This document shows, one piece after another, positions 23,674 to 33,947 of a stretch of 64,000 bases of DNA. The stretch is from Candidatus Sysuiplasma jiujiangense (GTDB lineage Archaea; Thermoplasmatota; Thermoplasmata; Sysuiplasmatales; Sysuiplasmataceae): assembly GCA_019721075.1 (NCBI GenBank), contig JAHEAD010000001.1:1-64000 (forward strand), in the 5' to 3' direction. Each line of letters begins with the position of its first letter. The first letter of the stretch is position 1. The notes below the pieces were generated by a model that did no database searches, had not been told where the DNA came from, and was given only the letters and a program-made list of their open reading frames with translations. The translations under genes and the position numbers were made by a program.

Positions 23674-25284
23674 TCAGTCGCCTCTTGTGAACCTGACAAG
23701 CGCCAGGAGAAAGGGAATGACAATCCATGCCAGTCCAACAGCGACGACAGAAAATAGAGTGATGCCCAGCTGTGCTGCCGTATATGTGCCGCCAATGAAG
23801 AACAGCCCGCTTACGGTAGAACCCGAAAGATAATCTGTCAGGGAACTGAAGCCCGCAGGCGATATGTAATCGAGTTTTATTATCGAAGAAGCATACGCGA
23901 GAGTTCCAACCGGTTGTCTGATGATGACAGATGATATTATAAGCGGTATCAGCGGAAGAGGGAATACCCATAACAGCACGAGGACTACGAACAGTCCTAT
24001 AGCTACTCCGATTATCTGGCCAGAAGACTTCAGAAACATTGATGCAAGATACACAATCCCGACGAATGCTCCGGTCATCACGAGGAGAGACCAGAGCGCA
24101 AGGATAAGAGTGCTTGAAGGAATATAAATTCCAAGATAATGTTCGTATATCAGGGAAGTGACGCCAAGCGCAAGTGCGGATGCAATCGTAACAGAAACTA
24201 TATTGGAGACAAATCTCGATGTCATCAGTGCCCTGCGCGATATCGGTCTTACAATCACGGAAGCAAGAGCACCTGTCGCCCTGTCTTTTCCAAAAGTCTG
24301 ATATGCGGATACAGTTGCTATCAGAGGAACAAAGAAGCTGAGAATCGGCAGATCTGAAAGGAAGAATATCTGATTCACACCTGCAACGGAATAAGTGTTA
24401 AGCAGTTGAGTTTCCACCCAAGCAAGTTCCGTGCCGTTTGAGTCGAAGAGTTCGAACACATAGGATGTCGTGTTTGTGTGTTTTGTGAGATTGTAGGGCA
24501 CTATATCAATAAGTGGGGAACTCGTATAAACCGAATAAAGTTTCATCTGGCTTTCATTGTAGTTTGCAGGAAATCCCGGTCCGGTTTTCTGCTGCCCGTT
24601 TGTGTATATAACCGTACCGGTACCCGTGAACTGGGAAGTTGAATTAGGCATCGCCCTGTAATAAAGGTAAACAGGAGGAGCATTTTTCACATCAGCAGCA
24701 TTGTAAAACAGGAGAAGACCGTTGAGTTGTGGCGAATTCTGGACACTGAAAGTGCTGAATGAATATCTGGAATAGGAGAATGTAAGATTTGTGGAGCCGG
24801 AAGGACCATACTCCTTGAGGCTGGTGTTTGTGAAGTAAGGGTCGGTCTGGTTCTGGTAAACCTGGATCTTAAAGTAACCGCCACCATATCCTGGCGAATT
24901 CTGGCCGCTATAGCTGTAAGTTATACCGCCTTCCGTTTGGTTTGGCGACGTGATGCCCAGTTCCTGGTCTGTAACCCGGCTGAAGGTGGTGTTGGCAAAT
25001 CCGAGGCTGTTGGTTTCGACACTAGTATTGTTGTTTCCGATAAAGTATGTAACTTTGGATCCTGAAACAGGGAAACCGTAGTTGTTGTAGAGGAGTACGG
25101 TTACATTATATGTCCCGTTGCTCCCCCAGCCGTAAGCCTCGCTGCTTACAAACACACTCACGTTGGAGTTTCCGCTTGCGGCAGACACAGCGATGAGTGC
25201 AGGTATGACAATCATCAGAGATAGCACGATAAGTGCGGATTTGCTTGTGAGCACCCTCCTGATCTCATAGATTATCGGTTTCAC
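23674..25284 (-). CDS. ABC-2 exporter permease with large external domain
   Basis: A 536-residue protein. One N-terminal helix (residues about 15-35, ALIVLSLMIVIPALIAVSAA) is followed by about 280 extracytoplasmic residues rich in Asn, Ser, Thr and Tyr, including NVTVLLYNNYGFPVSGSKVT, which looks like an Ig-like or CARDB-type beta fold. The remaining helices then follow, with the ABC-2 loop FGKDRATGALASVIVRPISR. Many N-x-S/T sequons occur in the external part, fitting the N-glycosylation implied by AglB in this window. It begins at a GTG overlapping the ATPase stop by 4 bp. Confidence 0.82.
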   Translation of the reverse strand: MKPIIYEIRRVLTSKSALIVLSLMIVIPALIAVSAASGNSNVSVFVSSEAYGWGSNGTYNVTVLLYNNYGFPVSGSKVTYFIGNNNTSVETNSLGFANTTFSRVTDQELGITSPNQTEGGITYSYSGQNSPGYGGGYFKIQVYQNQTDPYFTNTSLKEYGPSGSTNLTFSYSRYSFSTFSVQNSPQLNGLLLFYNAADVKNAPPVYLYYRAMPNSTSQFTGTGTVIYTNGQQKTGPGFPANYNESQMKLYSVYTSSPLIDIVPYNLTKHTNTTSYVFELFDSNGTELAWVETQLLNTYSVAGVNQIFFLSDLPILSFFVPLIATVSAYQTFGKDRATGALASVIVRPISRRALMTSRFVSNIVSVTIASALALGVTSLIYEHYLGIYIPSSTLILALWSLLVMTGAFVGIVYLASMFLKSSGQIIGVAIGLFVVLVLLWVFPLPLIPLIISSVIIRQPVGTLAYASSIIKLDYISPAGFSSLTDYLSGSTVSGLFFIGGTYTAAQLGITLFSVVAVGLAWIVIPFLLALVRFTRGD

Positions 25285-26198
25285 GATGCCTCCCTCGTGA
25301 GCTGAAGGAAATACTCTTCAAGGCTCTCCCTCTCTATACCGAAATGAGACAGCCTGTAACCGCCCGCGATCAATGCAGCGCTAACCTCTTCGGTTGCCGC
25401 CTGCGAATCATCGATACCTGAAACTACGACTTCGCCACCAACAACAACAGGAGCTCCGAATTTTGACAGCAGTCCCAAAAGATTGGCATCAACTTTATCT
25501 ACCTTTAACCTCAGCAATGGCCTGCCAAGTTTCTTCATCGAATCCCTGGTCAGTGTCCGGAGCACTTTACCTCTGTGAAGTATGATCACCCTGTCAGCCA
25601 GATCCTGGAGGACGCTAAGTATGTGTGTTGAAAGCAGTATTGCCTTTCCCTCATTCCTGAATCGAATGAGCAGATTCCTGACATAGCTTATTCCTTCCGG
25701 GTCCAGCCCGTTAAGCATCTCATCCAGCAGATAATTTCCAGGATCGGAAAGCATTGCAGAGGCCAGCCCAAAACGTTTCTTCATTCCCTGGGAATATGTT
25801 CTGATTTTCATATCAAGCGCACGTTCCAGGCCGACAGCCTTCAGCACTTCGGTTATCCTCTGACCCGCTTCCCCGGAGGGCATATCGTAGAAACCGGCGA
25901 AATACTGCATGAGCAACACAGGTTTGGCGTTCTGCTCGAAACTTGGATACTCTGAGACCCAGCCCACAGTTCTGGATGCGCGCGCCTTCTCTCTAACTAT
26001 GTCAAAACCGTCCACTAGAATCCTGCCGGCTGATGGCAGAACGATACCTGTAATAGCGTTTATTGTTGTCGTCTTGCCGGCACCATTGAGACCGGCAAGC
26101 CCGACTATCTCGCCGTCGTTCACCCTGAAGCTTATTTCGCTGACCGCCGGCTGACTGCGTCTCCCATACAGTTTGGAAAATCCTTCTACTTCTATCAA
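25281..26198 (-). CDS. ABC transporter ATPase (ABC-2 exporter)
   Basis: A 305-residue ATPase: Walker A GLNGAGKTTT, signature TYSQGMKKRFGLA, Walker B GNYLLDEMLNGLDP and switch STHILSVL. The residue after the Walker B glutamate is Met, not Pro (DEMLNG for DEPTNG), which is a mild variant. The C-terminal 90 residues are the usual exporter extension. It starts at a TTG and overlaps the permease gene by 4 bp, so translation is coupled. Confidence 0.9.
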   Translation of the reverse strand: MIEVEGFSKLYGRRSQPAVSEISFRVNDGEIVGLAGLNGAGKTTTINAITGIVLPSAGRILVDGFDIVREKARASRTVGWVSEYPSFEQNAKPVLLMQYFAGFYDMPSGEAGQRITEVLKAVGLERALDMKIRTYSQGMKKRFGLASAMLSDPGNYLLDEMLNGLDPEGISYVRNLLIRFRNEGKAILLSTHILSVLQDLADRVIILHRGKVLRTLTRDSMKKLGRPLLRLKVDKVDANLLGLLSKFGAPVVVGGEVVVSGIDDSQAATEEVSAALIAGGYRLSHFGIERESLEEYFLQLTREAS

Positions 26199-26931
26199 CG
26201 GTGACGCTTAACGGCCTCGAGCGTAAAAGAGTTTTCCATGGGGAGAGGTGCGACACATATTTCGCAAATATCTGGATAATATTGGAACAGCCATGCCAGC
26301 ACCTTACTTCCATCTTAAGAATTCTGCGGAAAGCGTAAGATCCGGGTAATTTGGTGTAACCCTCAGAAATGACTGGTGACTGTTTCAGGATCGTATCAAA
26401 GTCATTCAACAGACCTGCGAATATTTCCGTAGATAGCTTACACAACGAAAGTCAAGAACCTGCATTAGCTTAAACAGTCATAATCGGGCTCTTTCAACGC
26501 ACGGCATTCAGCGAGAGCTGGCAGCTTGCAATCACGCGTCATGCATTTGCTCAGGCCATTGCTCCGGATTCCGGGCGGAAACAGTTTCATGCAATATGGA
26601 TTGTGGCCCGTTGACTGTACGAAACCGACTTAGCATATCGGCGGTATAAAACCTGCCAAAATAGCCGCATCTTTCAAGGTTGGTCATAGAACACCCGGTC
26701 TATATTCGCACCGATCTGTCAACTCAGCATAGACGAGACCTTCTGTCACAATATTCTTTGCCGGCAGATGAGTTGAAACAAGACCGTCTGTCTTCTCGTG
26801 GCCGGCAGTGATGGTTCAAGCAGAATTCTGGTAATGCCCAGCCAGTTTTTTCCGTCGCGAATCTCCTGTTCGGTCTCAGGGGATAGAACAGAAGGAGGGG
26901 AAGAAGTTTGTAGTTCATGAGACGCCGGTCC
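26199..26931. other. Gene-poor stretch between two minus-strand genes
   Basis: About 730 bp without a convincing gene. The minus-strand frame directly after the stop of the 26932-29409 gene stays open for 61 further codons to a TGA at 26746-26748 and contains a helical-looking segment (ETEQEIRDGKNWLGITRILL). Other frames are short. The region could be eroded coding DNA. No RNA gene or inverted-repeat element was recognised. Confidence 0.4.
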
Positions 26932-29409
26932 CTATGTCTTTCCGGTTGTCTGCATTTCTTTTCTCATCCTTTTCCAATTCCTGAAGGAAACATATTCAGA
27001 ATAAACTGCGAGTCCCATAAAGAGCGTCAAAAGTGTATAGGTCACAAGAAGGATTTCCCCATAACCGGTTCGATCCGAAAAGTGACTTTCCAGGCCGTAA
27101 CCGGTCCCGGCCAGATAAACAGGGAACTGAGTGAAGAGCGACGTTTTGCTTATTGTCACCTGGCTCACAGCCGACTGCTGGGAGAAAAAGAGGCCGCCAG
27201 AATAGTACGAATATGTGATCCGCGGCACAACATATACACCCGGATTTGAAACATTCAGATTGAATGTAGCGTGGAAGGTCTGCCAGGCCTGGAGCAGACT
27301 AGTGTTCGCAAACGCACTACCCGCAGTTGCTAATGCAAGGCCGCTTGATTTTTCAATTCCGGGGAAAAATACGGATACGTCATTCAGCGTTGTATTGCCC
27401 AAATTTTTGACAGCCGCCTTTACCGTGATAACACCCTGACCGACCGCATCAGAGGTCAGAAGAGTGACTTCCGGAGAAAGAGGGGATGAGAATGTGATAT
27501 AGGAGGATGGATTGACCATGCTCCCTCTTGTTTCATTTATGAATACCCATCCGGATCCATTGGATACTGTGCCGTTTGGAGGATTACTTGTTGAGTAAAT
27601 GGTTGCATTGTATTCGCTGGAAATGGAGGTAAGCGAGAATGCGCTGCTGATTCTGGGGGTGAAAAGACCGATAATGGATGATGTAGCTGTAGGACTGAAA
27701 GAAATTGTCTTGTTACCTATGAGAGATGACAGTTGAAGCATGTGGATACCTGAACCGAAGGCAACCTCTGTTCTGTAGAAGAAACCGAGACAAAAGGAAA
27801 TGGCTCCCCCGGGGAAAGGAGTAAGTGCAGATATATTGGTGCTGTTCCAGAAGCTTGGCAGGATAGAGTGGCTGGAGTATCCAATTACCATGAGTGCGGA
27901 ATCCGAGCCATACAGGGTTGGCGTGAATAATGAATGCGCGGCCAGCAGGTCTGCAAAACCGCGGATAATGCCATCAGGATGGAGGGAGTAGAGATATGTG
28001 GATGCGATGTTTGCAGCGGCGTATCTGGCGGGCTGATTCCCTCCGTAAACGAAGACGTCGTTCAGTGAGGAAGTGGATGTGCTGGTAATAAAAGAGATGC
28101 CTGATAAAGACTGGTTGGGAAGAGAGGCCAGAAGCGTGAAACTCTCACCTGTTAGCTTGGAATAATAAGAGACCTGGCCTGATGCGACATTCTGAGGCGG
28201 GATGGAGCCGGGAATGACACCAATGATCAGGAGTTCCGGAGGTAGAAGCTCCAGAAAGGAGGACGCCGATGAATTCGTCAGAGAGAATGGACCGGATGGG
28301 TGTGACCCGCCGAATATCGTGCCGCTTGCATGAAGATCGATAAGATTCTGAACCAATACAAGAATGGAAAGGGACACCTGTCCATTGTCAGGAACTGAAT
28401 TCTGAGGGAATGAATAGTTTGAAACAAACGAATAAAAGGAATACATGTTCCCGTCAGGTGAGATGAGACCCAGCGCACCTTCATCATAGCCGTTCGATGC
28501 CAGGTGAGGAGTCAACCCGGTTGCGCCTGAAATATCGTGCCTGCTTCCGGGCACCAGGTTTGAGAGGTTGGACGAGGTGCCGGTTAAATTATACAGTAAT
28601 CCGAGAACTCCGTTTTCAAGTTTGCGGGTACCGGAATTGCTTATGTGGGCTATCATCTCCTTTTGATTCGCATTGCTCACGGAAACCGGCGGTATGCTGG
28701 GTATCGCACCCCACATGACGAGCATCATTGCAATGGATATCACAACTATCAATTGGACCTGCGCCATCGGCCTATAGTTCCCGCCCCTCCCCCTGCTCTC
28801 GGTTCCCGATAAGAACTTTCGAACATAATGTGCTACAAGAGAAGCGGTTACGACATTTATGATGAACAGGAGAACTGCAGAAATAATCAGTGGTCCGGCA
28901 AATCTGGCGAACAGTGCTAGAAGCGAGGATGAAGGTGAGGAACCCGAGAAGGCTGGTCCACTCAATAGTAAATTCAGCGCAGAGAGGTATATCTGATAAA
29001 TAACAGGTTCTGTCAGAAGTGTGAGAATATTGGTACCATATGGAGGAACTGGTATCGACGACAGGGATGAAAACGCACCAATTCCTGCGGTCGTACTTCC
29101 GTAAAGAAAACCGCTTCCGGGGATGAAGACGGAGAGCACATATCCTGCAATTCCAATCAGCAATATTACGACACATGCCAGATGGACAAATATGGAAGAG
29201 ACAATGGAACCAAGTACCCTTCTCGCCGAAAGACCGATTATCACGCCAACAACTATCCAGGCTGCGATCAGGACAGGATAGTCCAGTGGATTGCCGAGAA
29301 GCATGAAAAATAGGCCGAGAATGAGAGTCATATTGCCCCCCAGATAAGGAGAGAGCCAGTTTATGAGAGGTGAATAAGAATCCGAAAGAACATAATAGCC
29401 GATCAGCAC
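26932..29409 (-). CDS. Large membrane protein with external domain, unknown function
   Basis: An 825-residue protein. About five hydrophobic helices fill the first 200 residues (LILGLFFMLLGNPLDYPVLI, AAWIVVGVIIGLSARRVLG and others), and a further helix lies near 225. About 520 external residues rich in Ser, Asn and Pro follow, with many N-x-S/T sites, and one final helix (YGEILLVTYTLLTLFMGLAV) ends in a basic tail. The late external part (VKNLGNTTLNDVSVFFPG) resembles a CARDB/NEW3-type beta domain. I do not recognise the family. The annotated GTG start is doubtful: a strong TATA (29481-29493) and GGGGAGG (29455-29461) lie upstream, and the frame stays open and hydrophobic for 22 more codons without ATG, GTG or TTG. 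It may belong with the upstream ABC exporter region. Confidence 0.75.
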   Translation of the reverse strand: MLIGYYVLSDSYSPLINWLSPYLGGNMTLILGLFFMLLGNPLDYPVLIAAWIVVGVIIGLSARRVLGSIVSSIFVHLACVVILLIGIAGYVLSVFIPGSGFLYGSTTAGIGAFSSLSSIPVPPYGTNILTLLTEPVIYQIYLSALNLLLSGPAFSGSSPSSSLLALFARFAGPLIISAVLLFIINVVTASLVAHYVRKFLSGTESRGRGGNYRPMAQVQLIVVISIAMMLVMWGAIPSIPPVSVSNANQKEMIAHISNSGTRKLENGVLGLLYNLTGTSSNLSNLVPGSRHDISGATGLTPHLASNGYDEGALGLISPDGNMYSFYSFVSNYSFPQNSVPDNGQVSLSILVLVQNLIDLHASGTIFGGSHPSGPFSLTNSSASSFLELLPPELLIIGVIPGSIPPQNVASGQVSYYSKLTGESFTLLASLPNQSLSGISFITSTSTSSLNDVFVYGGNQPARYAAANIASTYLYSLHPDGIIRGFADLLAAHSLFTPTLYGSDSALMVIGYSSHSILPSFWNSTNISALTPFPGGAISFCLGFFYRTEVAFGSGIHMLQLSSLIGNKTISFSPTATSSIIGLFTPRISSAFSLTSISSEYNATIYSTSNPPNGTVSNGSGWVFINETRGSMVNPSSYITFSSPLSPEVTLLTSDAVGQGVITVKAAVKNLGNTTLNDVSVFFPGIEKSSGLALATAGSAFANTSLLQAWQTFHATFNLNVSNPGVYVVPRITYSYYSGGLFFSQQSAVSQVTISKTSLFTQFPVYLAGTGYGLESHFSDRTGYGEILLVTYTLLTLFMGLAVYSEYVSFRNWKRMRKEMQTTGKT

Positions 29410-29567
29410 TGCCGAAGTTGTTCCAAAAACGAAGCCGGAGAATTTTCCCAGTTTCCTCCCCGCTTTTCTGATTTTTTAATCTTATTTATAATTATTTCAG
29501 GTTCTTTGGTCATGTAGAGTACGGGAATCATTTCCGCCATAAGCCCTTCCATTTCTCTGTTCAGCAC

Positions 29568-30481
29568 TCACCGGCATTCAGCCACTTCCATGAACATGCC
29601 GAGAATTGATTCCGGCTGCAGCTTCCTGACGATTGCATCCGACGGCCTCTCGGCGATGGCCGTCCACAGTGCGCCGTGAATCCTGTTGTTATACCACACA
29701 ATGAATTCATGCATTGACAGGAAGCGCCGTCTGTGCCTGTCGTATTCATGCCAGAATCGTTCTACCTTTCCGTCTGTCTGCTGATTGTTCCGCCTTGACG
29801 GTATGTGCCTTATGCCTCTGTCCGGCAGGAACTGCTGGAACACCGATACACTGTCTGGATGGTTGCTGTAGAACTGCGAGCCCCTGTCTATGTTCACTTC
29901 CTTTATCGCCGAGTTGTAGCAGGAAGCAGCGGGCATCGCCTCACGGAGCGTCTCTATCGAATGTTCGGTTGTAGCCTCCGTGAATTCACCTGCTGAAAGG
30001 ATTATCCCGGATGTATCGTCCATCCATACTATTGCATATGGATGGTTTTCGCCTGTCCTGTGCCAGTCGCCATGCACGAGTGAGAGCGAGTGCTCACGTT
30101 CATAACGGCAGCGTGAGCGCTTCCTCTGCTTCCCCGGATTGGGCACCGTCCTGCCGTGTCGATAAGGTATTCGTTGAGCTTATGATGCGGTATGCGGTAT
30201 CCGCGCCTCCTCAGCTCCCTGAACAGGAGGCGTGCGCCCAGCCGTATTTCGTTCCAGACAGTGTCTGTTGCATTCCTCTCCTCTGCTGTGTGGGGTGCCG
30301 ATGCCTTCCTGCCAGGCTGTTTCAGCACAGGACAGATGCCTGTACTCCTGTACTGTGCAACCGGCTGCCTCACCCTCCTTGTGGTAACGCCATACTGTAT
30401 GGTGTCAGGTGAGACAGACCAGTCTTTCCTGTGAACGATATGATTGCAGATGAAACGGATTTGTGTTTCATTGAGTTTGAC
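29568..30481 (-). pseudogene. IS481-like DDE transposase, frameshifted
   Basis: Two minus-strand frames join into one transposase. The first (from about 30481) has an HTH-like N-terminus: RKDWSVSPDTIQYGVTTRRV, then LLFRELRRRGYRIPHHKLNE. The second begins VPNPGKQRKRSRCRYEREHS and holds the rve core, with catalytic D in LVHGDWHRT, D in NIDRGSQFYS and E in TDGKVERFW. The DDE triad is intact, but a one-base shift near 30150 splits the reading frame, and no ordinary start codon opens the first part. No terminal inverted repeats were found by eye. A programmed frameshift is possible but less likely, because the start is also missing. Confidence 0.75.
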
Positions 30482-30546
30482 CGAGAATCGTCATTGGAGT
30501 GGCGAATAATTGGTGTGATCGACGCCGCCACAGTCATTAGCAAAGG

Positions 30547-30555
30547 ATTTATTTA
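30547..30555 (+). promoter_or_regulatory. TATA box of methylmalonyl-CoA mutase operon
   Basis: ATTTATTTA lies 22-30 bp before the ATG at 30577, the usual archaeal distance for a leaderless transcript. Confidence 0.5.
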
Positions 30556-30576
30556 CTGACCACCTTTTGAATATAT

Positions 30577-32271
30577 ATGGCGTCGATTCTTTCTGAGGCA
30601 AAGGCTCAGTCAGAAAAGATTGAAATCACTGCTTCTCTGGATCAATGGAAAAGAGAACTGTACGACAGAGCCGTTCAGGAAAAGAATGAGAGAAGGAAGA
30701 GGTTTTACAACCTTTCATGGATTGAAATTGACCCGCTTTATACACCTGATCCTGATTTTAACTATGATGAAAAGCTGGGAGATCCGGGAAAGTATCCTTA
30801 CACAAGGGGGATACACGGAAACATGTACCTTGGCAAACTCTGGACGATGAGGCAGTTTGCGGGTTTTGGCAGCGCTTTTGAAACAAACAGGAGATTCAAA
30901 TACCTGCTGTCCCACGGCGAAACAGGCTTGAGTGTTGCTTTCGACTATCCGACACTGTACGGGTATGACACAGATGATGTTCATGCGGAGGGTGAATACG
31001 GAAAGTGCGGCGTCGCGGTTTCGTCACTCGAGAACATGAAGATGCTGTTCCGGGGCATACCGCTTGACAGGGTAAGCACCTCTATGACAATCAACGGTCC
31101 GGCTTCAATAATCTGGGCAATGTACATTGCTGCCGCAGAGGCACAGGGCGTGCCGAAGAAGAAGCTTCGCGGGACGATACAGAATGACGTACTCAAGGAA
31201 TACATTGCGCAGAAGAGTTTCATATTCCCGCCTGAGCCGTCAATGAGATTGGTTGTCGACACATTCGAATATGGCATGAAGGAAGTTCCTCTCTGGAATA
31301 CGATAAGCATAAGCGGCTACCACATAAGGGAGGCAGGTTCAACAGCAGTCCAGGAGCTGGCATTTACACTTGCAGACGGTTTCGAATATGTCAGGAGAGG
31401 CATAGACAGGGGGTTGGATCCAGATCTGTTTGTCCCTCGCCTGTCATTTTTCTTTAACGCGCACAACGATTTCTTCGAAGAAATAGCAAAATACAGAGCA
31501 GCCCGGCGCATATGGGCCAGAGAGATGAAGGAACGATTCGGCATATTGAATGAAAAAGCGCAGAAATTGCGTTTCCACACACAGACTGCAGGTTGCTCGC
31601 TCACCGCCGAACAGCCACAGAACAATGTGGTGCGAGTTGCAATCCAGGCAATGGCTGCAGTCTTCGGGGGAACACAATCGCTGCATACCAATTCGCTCGA
31701 TGAGGCTCTTGCCCTGCCGACAGAGAAGGCTGTAAGGATCGCACTCAGAACACAGCAGATAATAGCCTATGAAAGCGGCATTCCGAATGTTGTTGACCCG
31801 CTGGGGGGAGCGTACTATGTTGAATGGCTAACAGACAGACTCGAGGAGGAAGCATACCATATTTTTGATGAAATTGACAGTTATGGCGGTGTCGTCCCGG
31901 CCATCGAGATGGGCTATTTCCAGAAGGCTATAACAGAGTCATCATACAGATACCAGAAGGAAATTGAGAGAAAGGAGAGAATCGTGGTCGGAGTCAATGA
32001 ATACGTCATCGACGAACCTCTGACCGTCCCCACACTCAAGCTGGATCCTGCCGGAGAGGAAAAACAGATTGCAGGATTGAGAAAACTCAGGAAAAACAGA
32101 AACCAGCAGAAATACAGGGACGCGATGGATTACCTGAGAAAGATTGCGGAAGGGGATGGAAACACAATGCCGGCAATAATCGGAGCTGTAAAGGCAAAAG
32201 CAACGCTTGGGGAAATAGCCGGCCTTCTGAGAGAGGTATTCGGCGAATACAGGGAACAGCACATAATTTGA
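30577..32271 (+). CDS. mcmA1: Methylmalonyl-CoA mutase, catalytic (alpha) subunit
   Basis: A 564-residue protein holding the TIM-barrel catalytic domain without the B12 domain, the normal archaeal split arrangement. Diagnostic segments are [102 protein letters not shown] and [20 protein letters not shown]. It interconverts (R)-methylmalonyl-CoA and succinyl-CoA using adenosylcobalamin; a related acyl-CoA mutase specificity cannot be fully excluded. The cobalamin subunit gene follows after 10 bp and the MeaB chaperone gene after that. It serves propionate or odd-chain/branched-chain breakdown, or the reverse direction. Confidence 0.93.
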   Translation: MASILSEAKAQSEKIEITASLDQWKRELYDRAVQEKNERRKRFYNLSWIEIDPLYTPDPDFNYDEKLGDPGKYPYTRGIHGNMYLGKLWTMRQFAGFGSAFETNRRFKYLLSHGETGLSVAFDYPTLYGYDTDDVHAEGEYGKCGVAVSSLENMKMLFRGIPLDRVSTSMTINGPASIIWAMYIAAAEAQGVPKKKLRGTIQNDVLKEYIAQKSFIFPPEPSMRLVVDTFEYGMKEVPLWNTISISGYHIREAGSTAVQELAFTLADGFEYVRRGIDRGLDPDLFVPRLSFFFNAHNDFFEEIAKYRAARRIWAREMKERFGILNEKAQKLRFHTQTAGCSLTAEQPQNNVVRVAIQAMAAVFGGTQSLHTNSLDEALALPTEKAVRIALRTQQIIAYESGIPNVVDPLGGAYYVEWLTDRLEEEAYHIFDEIDSYGGVVPAIEMGYFQKAITESSYRYQKEIERKERIVVGVNEYVIDEPLTVPTLKLDPAGEEKQIAGLRKLRKNRNQQKYRDAMDYLRKIAEGDGNTMPAIIGAVKAKATLGEIAGLLREVFGEYREQHII

Positions 32272-32281
32272 GGGTTATGGA

Positions 32282-32680
32282 ATGCCGAGGAAAATACGCG
32301 TGCTTATTGCCAAACCTGGCCTGGACGGCCATGACCGCGGGGCAAAGGTAGTTGCAAGGGCACTCAGGGATGCCGGAATGGAGGTGATATATACGGGCCT
32401 TCATCAGACGCCCGAGCAGATAGTTCAGACCGCGTTGCAGGAGGATGTGGACGCCATTGGGCTGAGCTGCCTGTCAGGTGCGCACGACGTACTTTTTCCA
32501 AGGGTGATGGAACTTGTGAAGGAAAACGGAATGGACGTTATTGTCACTGCAGGCGGTATCATACCTGAGGAGGATATTCCGATGCTGAAAAAATACGGTA
32601 TTGCGGCGGTGTTCGGACCAGGAACGCCAATTGAGGAAATCGTAAAGTTCCACAAAGAGCACCTAAAGAAGAGAAAGTGA
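32282..32680 (+). CDS. mcmA2: Methylmalonyl-CoA mutase, cobalamin-binding subunit
   Basis: A 132-residue B12-binding domain protein. [20 protein letters not shown] contains the DxHxxG-type motif (DGHDRG) whose histidine ligates cobalt; [19 protein letters not shown] and [17 protein letters not shown] are the other conserved strands. It pairs with the catalytic subunit encoded 10 bp upstream to form the holoenzyme. Length is normal for the stand-alone archaeal subunit. Confidence 0.95.
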   Translation: MPRKIRVLIAKPGLDGHDRGAKVVARALRDAGMEVIYTGLHQTPEQIVQTALQEDVDAIGLSCLSGAHDVLFPRVMELVKENGMDVIVTAGGIIPEEDIPMLKKYGIAAVFGPGTPIEEIVKFHKEHLKKRK

Positions 32681-32696
32681 AATGGAGTGAATTCTT

Positions 32697-33689
32697 TTGG
32701 ACTATTCCACACTCATAACAGGAGTGATCAACGGGGACAGAAAAGCTGCCGCAAGGCTGATCTCACTTGTAGAAGATGAGGAGAACGGTTACAGGGAAGC
32801 GCTTGAAAGGCTGTATGGGAATACCAGGGGTGTTCCTGTGCTTGGTATAACCGGCGCACCGGGCGTCGGGAAAAGCACGATAGCGCTGGAAATAACGAAG
32901 ATGCTCAGGGCTCAAGGCAGGAAGATAGGCATCGTTGCTGTCGATCCCACAAGTCCCGTTACCGGAGGAGCGATCCTGGGCGACAGGATCAGAATGACTG
33001 AACTGTTTGCGGATCCAGGTGTTTTCATAAGAAGCATGGGAAGCCGGGGAGGAAGCGGAGGGCTTTCGTCCCAGACGGGAAGCGTCGTTAGGATACTCGA
33101 CGCGATGGGGTGTGATGAAATAATTGTGGAAACAGTTGGAGCGGGACAGACGCAGGTCGACATAATGGGAATGGCGGACACGATAGTGGTTGTTACAATG
33201 CCAGGCTCAGGAGATGAGGTACAGTCTATAAAGGCCGGACTGCTGGAAATTGCCGACATATATGTGGTGAACAAGATTGACCTCGCAGGCGGAATGAGAA
33301 CAGTGAGCGATATTCAGTCCATGCTTGATCTGGTGGACGAATGGCATGGCTGGAAACCACCTGTCATACAGGCAAATGCCAGGGAGGGAAGGGGAATGGA
33401 TGAACTGGTCAGGAAGATAGAGGAACACAACAGATTTGCACTCGAGTCCGAGCATCTCTCGAGGAGGAAAAAGGAACAGTACCTCAGGGAAATACAGGAG
33501 CTTGTCACCAGAGAACTTTCGAGAAGAATATTTGAATCGATGGACGGCAGAGAAATTGAAGACATGCTGAAAATGATTTCAGAAAGAAAGGAAAATCTCT
33601 ATTCAGAGGCGGACAGTATAATAAAGGCATTCACTGCCGGAAAACTTGCAAAAAAGCATCATGACAGGAAACAGCGGCAGTCGGGCTGA
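32697..33689 (+). CDS. meaB: MeaB/ArgK-type GTPase, mutase chaperone
   Basis: A 330-residue G3E-family GTPase. Walker A is GITGAPGVGKSTIALEITKM, followed by VAVDPTSPVTGGAILGDRIR, VETVGAGQ and the guanine-specificity motif VVNKID. MeaB gates adenosylcobalamin loading and protects the mutase from inactivation. It is encoded 16 bp after the cobalamin subunit, so one operon makes enzyme and chaperone. Its start is a TTG at 32697. The C-terminal basic helices match the dimerisation region of the family. Confidence 0.94.
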   Translation: MDYSTLITGVINGDRKAAARLISLVEDEENGYREALERLYGNTRGVPVLGITGAPGVGKSTIALEITKMLRAQGRKIGIVAVDPTSPVTGGAILGDRIRMTELFADPGVFIRSMGSRGGSGGLSSQTGSVVRILDAMGCDEIIVETVGAGQTQVDIMGMADTIVVVTMPGSGDEVQSIKAGLLEIADIYVVNKIDLAGGMRTVSDIQSMLDLVDEWHGWKPPVIQANAREGRGMDELVRKIEEHNRFALESEHLSRRKKEQYLREIQELVTRELSRRIFESMDGREIEDMLKMISERKENLYSEADSIIKAFTAGKLAKKHHDRKQRQSG

Positions 33690-33748
33690 CCTTCCCCGGA
33701 CAGGACAATAAAATGTTATAAATGGGAAGCACATCGAACAGTGAAGCT

Positions 33749-33837
33749 GCCGGGATGACAGAGTGGCCATGTGGCAGACTGCAGAACTGAGCTGCCGTAA
33801 TCTGCAGACAGGAGTTCAAATCTCCTTCCCGGCTCCA
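33749..33837 (+). tRNA. tRNA-Cys (GCA) with a 15-nt intron
   Basis: The acceptor GCCGGGA (33749-33755) pairs with TCCCGGC, followed by U73 and an encoded CCA (to 33837). Anticodon stem GCAGA (33774-33778) pairs with TCTGC (33801-33805), and the anticodon is GCA at 33781-33783. The loop is 22 nt, so 15 nt (33785-33799) between positions 37 and 38 must be an intron at the canonical archaeal site. T-stem AGGAG/CTCCT and loop TTCAAAT are regular; U73 suits tRNA-Cys. A TATA box TTATAAAT lies at 33716-33723, about 30 bp upstream. Confidence 0.93.
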
Positions 33838-33947
33838 CACTTACTGAGAAACCGGGAACAGCCGCTGCTTGAAATGACTGAATCAACAATAGCAGCACAA
33901 ATGAAGCACGCATGCCGGGCAGCAAAGCGGAAATCTGCCAGGCAAAC

